Counted from the first letter of the stretch, positions 17,740 to 27,938 are shown. The stretch: DNA of 64,000 nucleotides from Flavobacterium degerlachei (GCF_900106645.1 NZ_FNMV01000001.1:62001-126000), one strand, 5' to 3'. A program made the numbers and translations. Notes: generated from the letters alone by a model not told the origin.

Positions 17740-18339
17740 ATGAAAGAGAAAATAATACAAAAAGCAAGTGAACTATTTTTAAAGCTAGGTTTTAAAAGTA
17801 TCACCATGGACGATATTGCAAGTGAAATGTGTATTTCAAAAAAAACTATTTACAAATATTTCTGCAATAAAGAATTGCTTGTCGAAGAAAGCACTGCTTT
17901 GCTTCATAAAGAAGTTCATGAAACAATCGATTCAATTTTACAACTAAATCACAATGCAATTGAGGAGAATTTTGAAATACGAAAAATGTTTAGTGAGATG
18001 TTTAAATCATCAGCTGACAGTTCCACAATCTATCAGTTAAAGAAACATTATCCTGAGATTTATGAAAAAGTAATGTTGGCCGAAATAAATGAATGCTCGA
18101 TGTGGTTTCGACAAAACATTATAAAAGGAATAGAAAATGGACTATACAGAAAAGATCTAGATATAGATAGTTATGTAAAATTTTATTACACCTTAATATT
18201 TAACATCAATGAAAATACAAGCTCTGAAAAAGAAGCTCAAAAATTAGAGCTTCACGCATTAGAATACCACACAAGAGCCATGGCAACTCAAGCAGGAATT
18301 ACAGAACTAGAAAAACAATTACAAAACCCTAATACATAA
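17740..18339 (+). CDS. TetR family transcriptional regulator
   Basis: A 199-residue regulator with an N-terminal helix-turn-helix (ITMDDIASEMCISKKTIYKY, residues 21-40) and a helical C-terminal ligand domain. Such proteins repress efflux genes until a ligand binds. It is cotranscribed with the RND pump genes (its stop overlaps the TolC ATG by one base) and is the obvious candidate regulator of the palindrome at 17113-17142; direct regulation is inferred. Confidence 0.9.
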   Translation: MKEKIIQKASELFLKLGFKSITMDDIASEMCISKKTIYKYFCNKELLVEESTALLHKEVHETIDSILQLNHNAIEENFEIRKMFSEMFKSSADSSTIYQLKKHYPEIYEKVMLAEINECSMWFRQNIIKGIENGLYRKDLDIDSYVKFYYTLIFNINENTSSEKEAQKLELHALEYHTRAMATQAGITELEKQLQNPNT

Positions 18340-19682
18340 TGAAAAAACTAATTTTATTAACATTCTTAACTTTTGCAATTACTGCAAAAGCACAAGAAAT
18401 TAAATCGCTTACCTTAAAAGATGCGATTTCCTATGCTTTAGAAAACAAAGCAGATGCCAAAAAAGCAAAATTAAAAGTAGAAAATAGCGAGTACCAAATT
18501 CAGGAAGTGCGCTCTAGAGCATTACCGCAAATCTCTGCTAATGGGAGTCTAACTTACAATCCAGTTCTACAGACTACATTTCTTGATTCAGGTTCATTTG
18601 GCGGAGAGCCAGGAACTACTATTCAAGCTAATTTCGGACAAAAATGGAGTTCAGTTGCAGGAGTTTCTTTAACACAAACCATTTTTGATCAATCCGTCTT
18701 CACTGGTTTAAAAGCGGCAAGAACAACAAGAGAGTTTTACCAAATTAACCAACAATTGACCGAAGAGCAAGTAATTGAAAGAGTAGCAAACAATTATTAT
18801 CAGGTTTATGTTCAACGTCAAAATTTGACTGTTTTAGACAGTACTTACATCAATACTACCAAAGTAAAAAACATTATCAAAGGACAATATGATAATGGAC
18901 TGGCCAAAAAAATTGACTTGGACCGAACTTTAGTAAAACTTTCGAACATTGATACACAGCGCCAACAGGTTTTGAATGCGGTACAAATTCAAGAAAACGC
19001 TTTAAAGTTTTATATGGGAATGCCTATTGAAACTAAAATTGAAATTCCACAGGCAGCATTTGAGGTTAGCCCACAATCTTTTTCAGAAGCTCCTAATACT
19101 GAAACAAGAACAGAGTTTTTGCTTATGAAAAAACAAGAGCAACTATTAGAATTTCAAAAAAAATCAGTGATGGCGGCATACTATCCTACATTATCCCTTT
19201 CGGCCGGATACAATTATATAGGTCAAGGGCCACAAATGCCATGGGGAGCCAAACCATCAGACGGCGTTTACTGGTCTGATTTCTCTTCAATAGGATTGAA
19301 TTTGAGAGTGCCCATTTTCTCAGGATTTGAAACAAGATCAAAAGTTAGAAAAGCCGACGTTGAATTGCGATCTATGAAAGAAGATTTAATAGACACTAAA
19401 TTGTCACTTGATTTGGCTTTCGCCAATGCTAAAACGCAAATTGACAATAGTTTGATTACTATTCAAAATCAAAAAGGCAATGCCCAATTAGCAAAAGATG
19501 TTTTAAGCAACACTAAAAACAATTACATACAAGGTTTAGCTTCTCTAACTGACTTATTAGATGCAGAAAATGCACATACTGAAGCGCAAAACAACTATAC
19601 AGCTGCAATATTAAATTACAAACTAGCAGAAATTCAATTAATTAAATCAAAAGGCGAACTAAGAACACTTATAAACAACTAA
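18339..19682 (+). CDS. TolC family outer-membrane efflux protein
   Basis: A 447-residue outer-membrane channel of a tripartite pump. It has a signal peptide (MKKLILLTFLTFAITAKAQ), two related halves of long helices (first from LTLKDAISYALENKADAKKA, second from about LLEFQKKSVMAAYYPTLSL) and the TolC-type SLTDLLDAENAHTEAQNNY near the end. The ATG overlaps the TetR stop by one base, indicating translational coupling. It is followed by the adaptor after 4 nt. Confidence 0.93.
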   Translation: MKKLILLTFLTFAITAKAQEIKSLTLKDAISYALENKADAKKAKLKVENSEYQIQEVRSRALPQISANGSLTYNPVLQTTFLDSGSFGGEPGTTIQANFGQKWSSVAGVSLTQTIFDQSVFTGLKAARTTREFYQINQQLTEEQVIERVANNYYQVYVQRQNLTVLDSTYINTTKVKNIIKGQYDNGLAKKIDLDRTLVKLSNIDTQRQQVLNAVQIQENALKFYMGMPIETKIEIPQAAFEVSPQSFSEAPNTETRTEFLLMKKQEQLLEFQKKSVMAAYYPTLSLSAGYNYIGQGPQMPWGAKPSDGVYWSDFSSIGLNLRVPIFSGFETRSKVRKADVELRSMKEDLIDTKLSLDLAFANAKTQIDNSLITIQNQKGNAQLAKDVLSNTKNNYIQGLASLTDLLDAENAHTEAQNNYTAAILNYKLAEIQLIKSKGELRTLINN

Positions 19683-19686
19683 CAAA

Positions 19687-20751
19687 ATGAAAAAAAATAT
19701 AATAATAGCAGTAGTAATATTAGGTTCTTTAGCGCTTATTGCAATCACTTTAATCAATAACAAAAAAGAGAATGAAGCAAAAACAGCTATCGTAGCAGAA
19801 AAAAATGCCGCAGTATCTGTTAAAACAGCACAAGTAAAAACAGAAGAAGTTTCTCTCGATTTTGTAGTCAATGGAAATTTTGAACCAATACAAGAATTGA
19901 CTTTTTCAGCTGAAAAATCCGGAAAAGTAATTAGCGTCTTAGTAAAAGAAGGTGATTATGTAAATGTAGGTCAAACCTTAGTCATTGTTAGAAGTGACGT
20001 TATAAATGTAAATGCTAGCACAGCTAAAGCAATTTATAATAATGCTCAAGCAGATTATGCTAGATATGAAAACGCCTATAAATCAGGAGGAGTTACGAAA
20101 CAACAATTAGACCAAGCTAAGTTAGCTATGACTAATGCTGGATCTAACTTAAAACAAGCCAACATTAATGTAGGTGACACTAGAATAAAAGCACCAATAA
20201 AAGGGTTTATTAACAAAAAATATATTGAACCGGGTTCTATACTAACTGGTATGCCAGCAACTCCACTGTTTGATATCGTAAACGTTTCTAAACTAAAATT
20301 AAATGTTACCGTTAACGAAAGCCAAGTAGCAAGTTTAAAAGTAGGAAACCCAGTAACTGTTACAGCAAGTGTTTTTCCTGACAAAGTTTTCTCTGGAAAA
20401 ATTTCTTTTATTGCTGCCAAAGCTGACGAGAGTTTGAACTTTGTTGTTGAAATTGAAATTGCTAACAACACGGATAACAATCTAAAAGCAGGGATGTACG
20501 GAACAGCTAATTTTGCTTCAAAACAAAAACAAGAGTTAAAAGTAGTTCCTAGAAATGCCTTTGTAGGAAGTGTGAGTAGTAATCAAGTATTTGTTGTAGA
20601 AAATGGACTTGCAAAGTTGAAAAAAGTAGTTGCAGGAAGAATCTTAGGAGAGCAAGTAGAAATTGTTGATGGACTGTCTGATGGAGATAATGTAATTATT
20701 ACAGGACAAATCAATTTACAAGATGGTAAGCCAGTAGAAATTATAAAATAA
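19687..20751 (+). CDS. RND efflux periplasmic adaptor (MFP)
   Basis: A 354-residue membrane fusion protein that joins the inner-membrane pump to TolC. An N-terminal membrane anchor (IIIAVVILGSLALIAITLI) is followed by the lipoyl/barrel-sandwich part (SGKVISVLVKEGDYVNVGQTL), a short helical hairpin (about 95-150), and beta-barrel parts. There is no lipobox Cys, so it is anchored by the helix. Gene spacing (4 nt to TolC, 55 nt to the pump) fits one operon. Confidence 0.93.
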   Translation: MKKNIIIAVVILGSLALIAITLINNKKENEAKTAIVAEKNAAVSVKTAQVKTEEVSLDFVVNGNFEPIQELTFSAEKSGKVISVLVKEGDYVNVGQTLVIVRSDVINVNASTAKAIYNNAQADYARYENAYKSGGVTKQQLDQAKLAMTNAGSNLKQANINVGDTRIKAPIKGFINKKYIEPGSILTGMPATPLFDIVNVSKLKLNVTVNESQVASLKVGNPVTVTASVFPDKVFSGKISFIAAKADESLNFVVEIEIANNTDNNLKAGMYGTANFASKQKQELKVVPRNAFVGSVSSNQVFVVENGLAKLKKVVAGRILGEQVEIVDGLSDGDNVIITGQINLQDGKPVEIIK

Positions 20752-20806
20752 TTTTAAATGATGAGTTTTAAATTCTAAATTCATTTCACGACATACAAAT
20801 AAAAAT

Positions 20807-23800
20807 ATGAAATTAGCAGAAATATCCATAAAACGTCCCTCGTTAGTGATTGTATTATTTACAATCCTAACACTTGGAGGACTCTTTAGCTATAGCCAAC
20901 TAGGCTACGAATTGATTCCAAAATTCGAACAGAATGTAATTACCATTTCTACTATTTACCCTGGAGCTTCTCCGAGTGAGATAGAAAATACAGTTACTAA
21001 AAAAATTGAAGATGGAATAGCCTCGTTAGAAAACATCAAGAAAATTGATTCCAAATCATACGAAAGCTTATCGATCGTGTCGATTACATTGACTTCAAAT
21101 GCGAAAATTGATGTTTCGATGAATGATGCACAACGAAAAATCAACCAACTGATAAGTGATTTGCCGGATGATGCTGAAACGCCATCGCTTACTAAATTCT
21201 CCTTGAGTGATTTACCGATTATGACTATCGGTGCCAATGGAAAAATGGATGAAGCCGCTTTTTATGATTTGATCGATAAAAAAATCACTCCTGTATTATC
21301 TCGTGTCGAAGGGGTAGCACAAGTAAATATTATTGGTGGACAAGAACGTGAAATTCAAGTAAATCTTGACGCAGTAAAAATGCAAGGATACAACCTTTCA
21401 GTTCCTGCTGTACAACAAGTTATTTTGACTTCAAACCTAGATTTCCCTACAGGAAACGTTCAAACTCGTGAACAAAAGATATTAATTAGACTTGCAGGTA
21501 AATACAAAAGTGTTGAAGAATTAAGAAACTTAATTGTATCGTCTAAAAATGGGATTGAAATTCGTTTAAGAGACATCGCTGACGTACAAGATGCGCAAAA
21601 AATCGCCGAAAAAATCTCAAGGGTAGATCAAAAAAGTGCGATTATTTTACAAATCATAAAGCAATCAGATGCTAATGCCGTTGCAGTAAGTGAGAAATTA
21701 CTTGAAAGCATTAAAGCACTTGAAAGTGATTATAAAAGCAATAGCTTACAATTAGAAATTGCTAAAGATAGTACGGTTTATACCTTAGAAGCTGCTGACT
21801 CAGTACTTCATGATTTATTGATTGCCGTAGTCTTAGTAGCTTTCGTAATGTTGTTTTTCTTACACAGTATCAGAAACTCGTTAATTGTAATGATTTCTAT
21901 TCCGGCATCATTAATTGCTACTTTTATCGGAATTTATCTTTTAGGATATACCTTAAACTTAATGAGTTTATTAGGACTATCGCTGGTGGTAGGTATTCTG
22001 GTCGATGATGCCATTGTAGTTCTTGAAAACATTTACCGACACATGGAAATGGGTAAGAACAGAGTGCGTGCAGCCTACGAAGGAACTGCCGAAATTGGCG
22101 GAACAGTTACTTCTATTACCTTAGTTATTGTGGTAGTATTTTTACCAATTGCAATGAGTTCTGGATTAGTTTCAAACATCATTACACAGTTTTGTGTTAC
22201 CGTAATTATTTCGACCTTATTCTCTTTATTAGCATCGTTTACGATAATTCCTTGGTTGTCTTCTCGTTTTGGAAAATTAGAACACATTGAAGGAAAAAAC
22301 CTTTTTGGAAGAATCATTCTTGGTTTCGAAAGCTATTTAACACGTTTTATCAACTGGATTTCTGGTTTATTAACATGGTCTTTAGATCATTATAAAACTA
22401 CATTGGCAATTGTCCTTGTACTCTTTTTTAGTTCAATTGCACTTATTCCAGCAGGATTTATTGGTGGAGAGTTTTTTGCAGCATCAGATAGTGGGGAATT
22501 TTTAGTTCAAATAGAAATGCCTAAAGACGCTTCATTAGAACAAACCAACTTTATGACTCAAAGAGCGGAAGCTTTTTTAGCAACACAAGAATATGTTCTT
22601 AGTCAAATTACAACTGTAGGACAAACTAGTGAAGGGATGGGTGGTTCACAAGCGACTGCGTATAAAGCAGAGATCGATGTGAAAATGATTGAACAAAAAG
22701 ACCGTACCGACGGAGCTTCTGTTTATGCTGCGAAAATCAAACGCAAACTAGAAAAAGTTTTAGTAGGTGCCAAAGTAAAAACAATGCCAGTAGGTATTTT
22801 GGGAACAGCAGAAAATGCGACTCTAGGATTAATTGTAACAGGACCTTCGGTAGAAAGTGCTATGAAATTTGCCAAATTAGCAGAAGCTGAATTGCGTACG
22901 ATTCCTGGAACTACTGAAATTAAATTGACAGTTGAAGACGGAAACCCTGAAATCAATGTTCAAGTTGACCGTGATAAAATGGCAGCATTAGGTTTAAACC
23001 TACAAACAGTAGGTATGACTATGCAAACAGCTTATAGCGGTAACACTGACGGAAAATTTAGAGCTGGTGAATACGAATATGACATCAACATTAAATACAA
23101 TGCTTTTGACAGAAAAAGTATTACTGACGTTAATAACCTAATTTTCATTAACAACTTAGGACAGCAAATTAAGTTGTCTCAGTTTGCAGCAATTACTGAA
23201 GGTTCTGGCCCTAGCCAATTAGAACGTAGAGATAAAACGGCTTCGGTAACAGTCCAAGGACAAAACGTAGGAGTTGCTTCTGGAACAATTGTTACACAAT
23301 GGCAAGAAAAATTAGACAAATTGGAAAAACCTGTAGGTGTAAATTATATCTGGGGTGGAGATCAAGAGAATCAAAGTGAAGGTTTCGGAACATTAGGAAT
23401 CGCTTTATTAGCTGCTATCATTCTTGTTTACTTAATTATGGTTGGACTGTATGATAGTTTTGCACACCCATTCGTAGTATTGTTTGCAATTCCATTATCG
23501 TTCATTGGAGCATTATTAGCCTTGGCTTTGACTAACAACACCTTGAATATATTTACCATTCTTGGTATCATTATGTTAATTGGATTAGTTTGTAAAAATG
23601 CGATTATGCTGGTCGATTACACCAATCAGCGAAGAGCAGCGGGTGAATCAATAAGAACAGCATTAATTCAAGCAAATCACGCTCGTCTTCGTCCTATTTT
23701 GATGACGACCATAGCAATGGTATTTGGTATGTTCCCAATTGCATTAGCTTCTGGTGCAGGTGCTGAATGGAAAAACGGTCTGGCTTGGGTAATTATTGGA

Positions 23801-23980
23801 GGATTGATCAGTTCACTTTTCCTTACTCTTATTGTGGTTCCGGTAATTTATGAAATTATGGAAAAACTAATTGCTAAATTAAGTAAAGGTAAAAAAGTAG
23901 ATTATGAAGCAGAAATGGTTGCTGACTACGATCACAAAGAATTAAGCGAAGATGGATTTAATCCTGAACACACACTTTAA
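20807..23980 (+). CDS. RND efflux pump, inner-membrane transporter
   Basis: A 1057-residue transporter of the AcrB/hydrophobe-amphiphile efflux group, driven by proton flow. The first helix starts MKLAEISIKRPSLVIVLFTI; two halves of six helices with large periplasmic loops follow. The helix-4 motif GLSLVVGILVDDAIVVLENI (about residues 388-407) carries the two Asp of the proton relay, and the second half has GLVCKNAIMLVDYTNQRR. The length is typical. The substrate is unknown; a terminator follows 17 nt after the stop. Confidence 0.95.
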   Translation: MKLAEISIKRPSLVIVLFTILTLGGLFSYSQLGYELIPKFEQNVITISTIYPGASPSEIENTVTKKIEDGIASLENIKKIDSKSYESLSIVSITLTSNAKIDVSMNDAQRKINQLISDLPDDAETPSLTKFSLSDLPIMTIGANGKMDEAAFYDLIDKKITPVLSRVEGVAQVNIIGGQEREIQVNLDAVKMQGYNLSVPAVQQVILTSNLDFPTGNVQTREQKILIRLAGKYKSVEELRNLIVSSKNGIEIRLRDIADVQDAQKIAEKISRVDQKSAIILQIIKQSDANAVAVSEKLLESIKALESDYKSNSLQLEIAKDSTVYTLEAADSVLHDLLIAVVLVAFVMLFFLHSIRNSLIVMISIPASLIATFIGIYLLGYTLNLMSLLGLSLVVGILVDDAIVVLENIYRHMEMGKNRVRAAYEGTAEIGGTVTSITLVIVVVFLPIAMSSGLVSNIITQFCVTVIISTLFSLLASFTIIPWLSSRFGKLEHIEGKNLFGRIILGFESYLTRFINWISGLLTWSLDHYKTTLAIVLVLFFSSIALIPAGFIGGEFFAASDSGEFLVQIEMPKDASLEQTNFMTQRAEAFLATQEYVLSQITTVGQTSEGMGGSQATAYKAEIDVKMIEQKDRTDGASVYAAKIKRKLEKVLVGAKVKTMPVGILGTAENATLGLIVTGPSVESAMKFAKLAEAELRTIPGTTEIKLTVEDGNPEINVQVDRDKMAALGLNLQTVGMTMQTAYSGNTDGKFRAGEYEYDINIKYNAFDRKSITDVNNLIFINNLGQQIKLSQFAAITEGSGPSQLERRDKTASVTVQGQNVGVASGTIVTQWQEKLDKLEKPVGVNYIWGGDQENQSEGFGTLGIALLAAIILVYLIMVGLYDSFAHPFVVLFAIPLSFIGALLALALTNNTLNIFTILGIIMLIGLVCKNAIMLVDYTNQRRAAGESIRTALIQANHARLRPILMTTIAMVFGMFPIALASGAGAEWKNGLAWVIIGGLISSLFLTLIVVPVIYEIMEKLIAKLSKGKKVDYEAEMVADYDHKELSEDGFNPEHTL

Positions 23981-23997
23981 TTATATATTTTAAATAC

Positions 23998-24036
23998 AAA
24001 AAGCTGCCTATCCTTTATTTGGATAGGCAGCTTTTT
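23998..24036 (+). terminator. Terminator of the efflux operon
   Basis: A 16-bp perfect stem (23998-24013 with 24021-24036) with a 7-nt loop and T-run, 17 nt after the RND stop codon. Confidence 0.93.
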
Positions 24037-24079
24037 ATTTTAAAAGTATAGCAATTGACATATTATTAGTGCAAAAAAA

Positions 24080-24108
24080 AAAGGCTTCCGTAAATTGCGG
24101 AAGCCTTT
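24080..24108 (-). terminator. Terminator downstream of the MORN-like gene
   Basis: An 11-bp stem AAAGGCTTCCG/CGGAAGCCTTT (24080-24090 with 24098-24108) with an A-run to the left, so a T-run in minus-strand RNA. It lies 20 nt after the stop of the gene at 24129. Confidence 0.88.
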
Positions 24109-24128
24109 CTCTTTATATTAAAAGCTCT

Positions 24129-24482
24129 TTAATCAGCGATAACCAAAGCTTCTTGTTTCCATTTTTTTACAGAGGCAACTCTGTTATCTGAATAATCCAC
24201 TTCGCTTAAAACCGAATCATTCCAGAAAAACCACTTACCTACTTTTTCTCCTTTATTATATTCTGCAACAGCAGTTTTATTTCCGTTTACATCATAAGAA
24301 ACCCATTTCCCTTGTAGTTTCCCATTTTCATAAAAACCTTCTTGTTTCACTTGGCCATTATCATATACATAAGTAGCCTTAACTAAATTCCCAACTGCTT
24401 CTAATTTAGGTTTTACAGCGGTATTTTGTGCAAAAATCATTCCTGAGATTAGCATTGCTCCGATAACTATATATTTTTTCAT
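24129..24482 (-). CDS. Secreted MORN-repeat (YwqK-like) protein
   Basis: A 117-residue protein with a signal peptide MKKYIVIGAMLISGMIFAQ and three short repeats of the MORN type (VYDNGQVKQEGFYENGKLQG, WVSYDVNGNKTAVAEYNKGE, WFFWNDSVLSEVDYSDNRV). Such repeats form beta-hairpins; the biological role is unknown. The frame is open to 24605, but a promoter box at 24510-24517 lies in that part, and the signal peptide starts at 24482. Confidence 0.8.
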   Translation of the reverse strand: MKKYIVIGAMLISGMIFAQNTAVKPKLEAVGNLVKATYVYDNGQVKQEGFYENGKLQGKWVSYDVNGNKTAVAEYNKGEKVGKWFFWNDSVLSEVDYSDNRVASVKKWKQEALVIAD

Positions 24483-24509
24483 CTTGTAAATTTTTAATGG
24501 TTTGTCTAA

Positions 24510-24517
24510 CAAATATA
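24510..24517 (-). promoter_or_regulatory. -7 box TATATTTG for the MORN-like gene
   Basis: Minus-strand TATATTTG, 27 nt before the ATG at 24482. Confidence 0.55.
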
Positions 24518-24726
24518 TAAAGATATTTACATTTAAAATACAATTTGGTAACAATTTAGTAACATTGGACGAAAGCTTAACATTGGAAAACACAAAGCAA
24601 CCCACTCTAATTACAAAAAACCTTCCTTTATTGGATTATTTTTCACGAAAGTAATTACATCAAATATTGGGAAATTAAATTTGAACATCAAATCACACTA
24701 ACACAGCTAGAAACAACTCTAAAAAA

Positions 24727-24755
24727 AATGAGCCCGATACAATATCGAGCTCATT
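24727..24755 (-). terminator. Terminator downstream of the TlpA-like gene
   Basis: A stem AATGAGC/GCTCATT extended by CGAT/ATCG with one C-A mismatch (24727-24755), followed on the minus strand by an 8-T tail. It lies about 80 nt after the stop of the gene at 24836. Confidence 0.75.
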
Positions 24756-24835
24756 ATGATCAAATTAATTATAAGTCTATTTAAACTATTGCGTTCAATC
24801 TATGTACAACACTTTTCTCCAACCAATAAAAACCC

Positions 24836-25840
24836 TTAATTTAATAGCACATCTAGTTCTTTCTCAAGATCAGGAGATGACGGTCTTGCAGCATCGGCTT
24901 TCACGATTTTCCCATTGGGATCTATAAGGATAAATCTTGGAATCCCTTTAATATTCAAATCTTTAACAAACTGGGAATTCCAGTCATTATCAGCGAAAAC
25001 CTGAACACCACCCAGTTCTTTGCTCTTTATCATCGATTTCCATTTTTCGATATCCTTTAATTTATCAATGGAGATACTCACAAAAGCAATGTTTTTACCA
25101 GAGTATTTTTCTTCTACCTTTTTTAAAGACGGAATTTCACCAAGACAAGGCCCACACCAGGTGGCCCAAACATCGATATAAACATATTTCCCCTTAAAAT
25201 CTTCGAGCTTAGTTTTCCCTCCAGCATAGTTTTCATAATTAAAAGACGGAGCGATTGAACCATTTAACTTCTTCGTTTCTATTACTTGCTTGTAATATTC
25301 CGTCCCTCTTTCCAAAACTATTTCTATGTTTTTCTTTTGCAGCGCTACAAAAACAGGATCTAATTTCTCATTATCCAATTTCAAAAAATCAGCTGTCCTT
25401 TTCTCTCTAACCATCTTAGTAAAGACTTCTTCGCTAGAAGCCATAAGAGTATTATAATCGTATTTTGATTCCTCAACTGTATACTGTGCCAAAAAGTTAT
25501 TCTCGACAGCTCCAATTCCTGAATATACTATGGACTCGTCAAAATCTTGAGCATTCATTTTAAGATTCAAATCGTATCCGTTTTTTAGAAAAAGTTCGGT
25601 ATATTCCTTTCCGTCAAACAGCATATAGAAACCTTCTTCCACAGCAAAAGAACCCTTGAAAATTCCATCTGCACCAACGAACATCTTTCTAATTTCCTTT
25701 CCATCATTCCTATTTCGAAAAATAATCGAATCCGTATTTCTGTTCGCAATCTCGCCTTTAAAGGAAACTGTTGCTCTCTTCTGCCCAATAACGTTAAAAG
25801 AGCAAACTAGTGCCAACGTAATAAAAATTAATTTTCTCAT
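24836..25840 (-). CDS. TlpA/ResA-like thioredoxin with N-terminal DUF4369-like domain
   Basis: A 334-residue exported thiol-disulfide oxidoreductase. A signal peptide (MRKLIFITLALVCSFNVIGQ) is followed by a beta-rich DUF4369-like domain (about 22-115), a helical linker and a thioredoxin domain from about 195 with WATWCGPC (Cys229, Cys232) and the cis-Pro loop KGIPRFILID. Proteins of this type keep periplasmic cysteines reduced; the client is not known. Promoter and terminator make it monocistronic. Confidence 0.9.
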   Translation of the reverse strand: MRKLIFITLALVCSFNVIGQKRATVSFKGEIANRNTDSIIFRNRNDGKEIRKMFVGADGIFKGSFAVEEGFYMLFDGKEYTELFLKNGYDLNLKMNAQDFDESIVYSGIGAVENNFLAQYTVEESKYDYNTLMASSEEVFTKMVREKRTADFLKLDNEKLDPVFVALQKKNIEIVLERGTEYYKQVIETKKLNGSIAPSFNYENYAGGKTKLEDFKGKYVYIDVWATWCGPCLGEIPSLKKVEEKYSGKNIAFVSISIDKLKDIEKWKSMIKSKELGGVQVFADNDWNSQFVKDLNIKGIPRFILIDPNGKIVKADAARPSSPDLEKELDVLLN

Positions 25841-25865
25841 AAAATGTAGTTTTTTTACTATTAAT

Positions 25866-25893
25866 CAAATCTAATTTATTTTTTTGAGGCCAA
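25866..25893 (-). promoter_or_regulatory. Promoter of the TlpA-like gene (TTG-N17-TAGATTTG)
   Basis: Minus-strand TAGATTTG (25866-25873), 25 nt before the ATG at 25840, with TTG (25891-25893) 17 nt upstream, a slightly short spacer. Confidence 0.6.
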
Positions 25894-25962
25894 AATATAA
25901 ATTAACAAAAAATTAATTTCTTGAAGTTTCGCCGTTTTCGGCATTAATTTAATTTTTGTGGT

Positions 25963-25970
25963 TACTTTTG
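25963..25970 (+). promoter_or_regulatory. -7 box TACTTTTG upstream of aspS
   Basis: Plus-strand TACTTTTG. Transcription would start near 25975, giving a leader of about 115 nt before the aspS ATG, longer than most leaders in this window, with a duplicated start region inside it. Confidence 0.5.
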
Positions 25971-25988
25971 TATCCTAAAATTTTGATA

Positions 25989-26047
25989 GTGTATCGAAGT
26001 CATAATTGTGGCATTTGAAATTAAAAGGAGGAAGCCCAGCGGGCTTC
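25989..26047 (+). repeat. Duplicated copy of the aspS start, followed by a hairpin
   Basis: At 25990-26012 the sequence repeats the aspS start at 26092-26114 with one difference (TGTATCGAAGTCATAATTG against TGTATAGAAGTCATAATTG, plus TGGC). Read from GTG at 25989 it gives a nine-residue peptide (V)YRSHNCGI then TGA at 26016, i.e. the aspS first eight residues. Right after it lies a strong hairpin GAAGCCC-AGC-GGGCTTC (26031-26047) without a T-run. It may be a decayed duplicate or a leader peptide; nothing proves function. Confidence 0.7.
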
Positions 26048-26090
26048 AGGTATTTTGCATTAGTAAAAACAGCATATAAAAATAAATAAA

Positions 26091-27836
26091 ATGTATAGAA
26101 GTCATAATTGTGGCGAACTCAACGCCTCACATATAAATACTGAAGTAACCCTTGCTGGTTGGGTTCAAAAGTCTCGCGATAAAGGATTTATGAATTGGGT
26201 CGATTTAAGAGACCGTTACGGAATTACACAATTGATTTTCGACGAAGGCCGTACAGAAAAAACAGTATTTGAATTAGCTAAGACTTTAGGACGTGAATTT
26301 GTAATTCAAGTTAAAGGAACTGTTATTGAGCGCGAAGCCAAAAACAAAAACATAGCTACAGGAGAAATTGAAATTTTAGTTACAGAACTAACTATACTTA
26401 ATGCTGCTTTGACTCCCCCTTTCACTATTGAAGATGAAACAGATGGAGGTGAAGACATCAGAATGAAATACCGTTACTTAGACATTAGAAGAAATCCTGT
26501 AAAAAACAGCTTACTTTTTCGTCACAAAGTAGCAATGGAAGTACGCAAGTATCTTTCTGACTTGGATTTCTGTGAAGTAGAAACACCATACTTAATCAAA
26601 TCAACTCCTGAGGGAGCGAGAGATTTTGTTGTTCCTTCTCGAATGAATGAAGGACAGTTTTATGCTTTACCACAATCACCACAAACCTTCAAGCAATTAC
26701 TGATGGTAGGTGGAATGGATAAATACTTCCAAATCGTGAAATGTTTCCGTGATGAGGATTTGCGTGCAGACAGACAACCAGAATTTACACAAATAGATTG
26801 CGAAATGGCATTTGTAGAACAAGAAGACATTTTGAATGTTTTTGAAGGACTTACACGTCATTTGCTAAAAGAAATAAAAGGAATCGAAGTAGACAAGTTT
26901 CCGCGTATGACTTACGAGCATGCGATGAAAACCTACGGAAATGACAAACCGGACATCCGTTTCGGAATGGAGTTTGGTGAATTAAATGAATTTGCAAAAC
27001 ATAAAGAATTTCCAGTTTTCAATGCAGCTGAACTAGTAGTAGCTATCGCCGTTCCTGGCGGAGGAAACTATACAAGGAAAGAAATAGATGCATTAATCGA
27101 ATGGGTAAAGCGTCCTCAGGTTGGAGCTTCTGGAATGGTTTACGCAAAATGCAATGAAGACGGAACGTTCAAATCATCAGTAGATAAATTTTACGATCAA
27201 GCTGATTTATCTAACTGGGCAAAAGCAACTGGCGCAAAAGCAGGAGATATGATCTATGTTTTGTCTGGGCCAGCCAATAAAACTAGAGCACAATTAAGCG
27301 CTTTGCGAATGGAATTAGCCACTCGTTTAGGATTAAGAAACGCAGCTGAGTTTGCTCCTCTATGGGTCGTTGATTTTCCTTTATTGGAATTTGATGAGGA
27401 ATCTGGTCGTTACCATGCGATGCATCACCCATTTACTTCTCCTAAACCAGAAGACATGCATTTATTAGAAACTGATCCAGGTAAAGTTCGCGCTAATGCA
27501 TATGACATGGTATTGAATGGAAATGAAATTGGAGGAGGATCTATTCGTATTCACGATAAGGCAACACAACAATTAATGTTTAAATACTTAGGCTTCACCG
27601 AAGACGAAGCAAAAGCACAATTTGGATTCTTGATGGATGCCTTCCAGTTTGGAGCACCACCACACGGAGGATTAGCTTTTGGTCTCGATAGACTTGTAGC
27701 TATCTTGGGTGGTCAAGAAACTATTCGTGACTTCATTGCTTTCCCTAAAAACAATTCTGGAAGAGATGTAATGATCGATGCTCCATCGCTGATTGATGAA
27801 ACTCAATTAAAAGAGTTACATATAAAATTACGCTAA
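26091..27836 (+). CDS. aspS: Aspartyl-tRNA synthetase
   Basis: Charges tRNA-Asp with aspartate. The 581-residue class II synthetase has an N-terminal OB-fold ([20 protein letters not shown]), motif 2 [18 protein letters not shown] (about 217-234), the bacterial insertion GAD domain (about 290-415) and motif 3 [14 protein letters not shown] (about 522-535). The start is fixed by the N-terminal [10 protein letters not shown]. Whether it also charges tRNA-Asn cannot be told from sequence alone. The leader carries a second copy of its first codons. Confidence 0.97.
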   Translation: MYRSHNCGELNASHINTEVTLAGWVQKSRDKGFMNWVDLRDRYGITQLIFDEGRTEKTVFELAKTLGREFVIQVKGTVIEREAKNKNIATGEIEILVTELTILNAALTPPFTIEDETDGGEDIRMKYRYLDIRRNPVKNSLLFRHKVAMEVRKYLSDLDFCEVETPYLIKSTPEGARDFVVPSRMNEGQFYALPQSPQTFKQLLMVGGMDKYFQIVKCFRDEDLRADRQPEFTQIDCEMAFVEQEDILNVFEGLTRHLLKEIKGIEVDKFPRMTYEHAMKTYGNDKPDIRFGMEFGELNEFAKHKEFPVFNAAELVVAIAVPGGGNYTRKEIDALIEWVKRPQVGASGMVYAKCNEDGTFKSSVDKFYDQADLSNWAKATGAKAGDMIYVLSGPANKTRAQLSALRMELATRLGLRNAAEFAPLWVVDFPLLEFDEESGRYHAMHHPFTSPKPEDMHLLETDPGKVRANAYDMVLNGNEIGGGSIRIHDKATQQLMFKYLGFTEDEAKAQFGFLMDAFQFGAPPHGGLAFGLDRLVAILGGQETIRDFIAFPKNNSGRDVMIDAPSLIDETQLKELHIKLR

Positions 27837-27930
27837 GGTAGTTAATCGGAGATATTGACCGGAAAACGTTGAATATCAATTATTTTAATAAAAAAATTGA
27901 CATTGATAGGATTCGTATTAGATTATATAT

Positions 27931-27938
27931 TATATTTG
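27931..27938 (+). promoter_or_regulatory. -7 box TATATTTG for the cold-shock gene
   Basis: TATATTTG, 28 nt before the ATG at 27967; the nearest upstream TTG is at 25 nt, longer than usual. Confidence 0.55.

Larger units (their letters stand above)
24483..24835. other. 353-bp intergenic region between the MORN-like and TlpA-like genes
   Basis: The region holds the MORN-gene promoter box (24510-24517) and the terminator of the TlpA-like gene (24727-24755). Between them I see no open frame, RNA gene or repeat; it is AT-rich. Confidence 0.7.
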
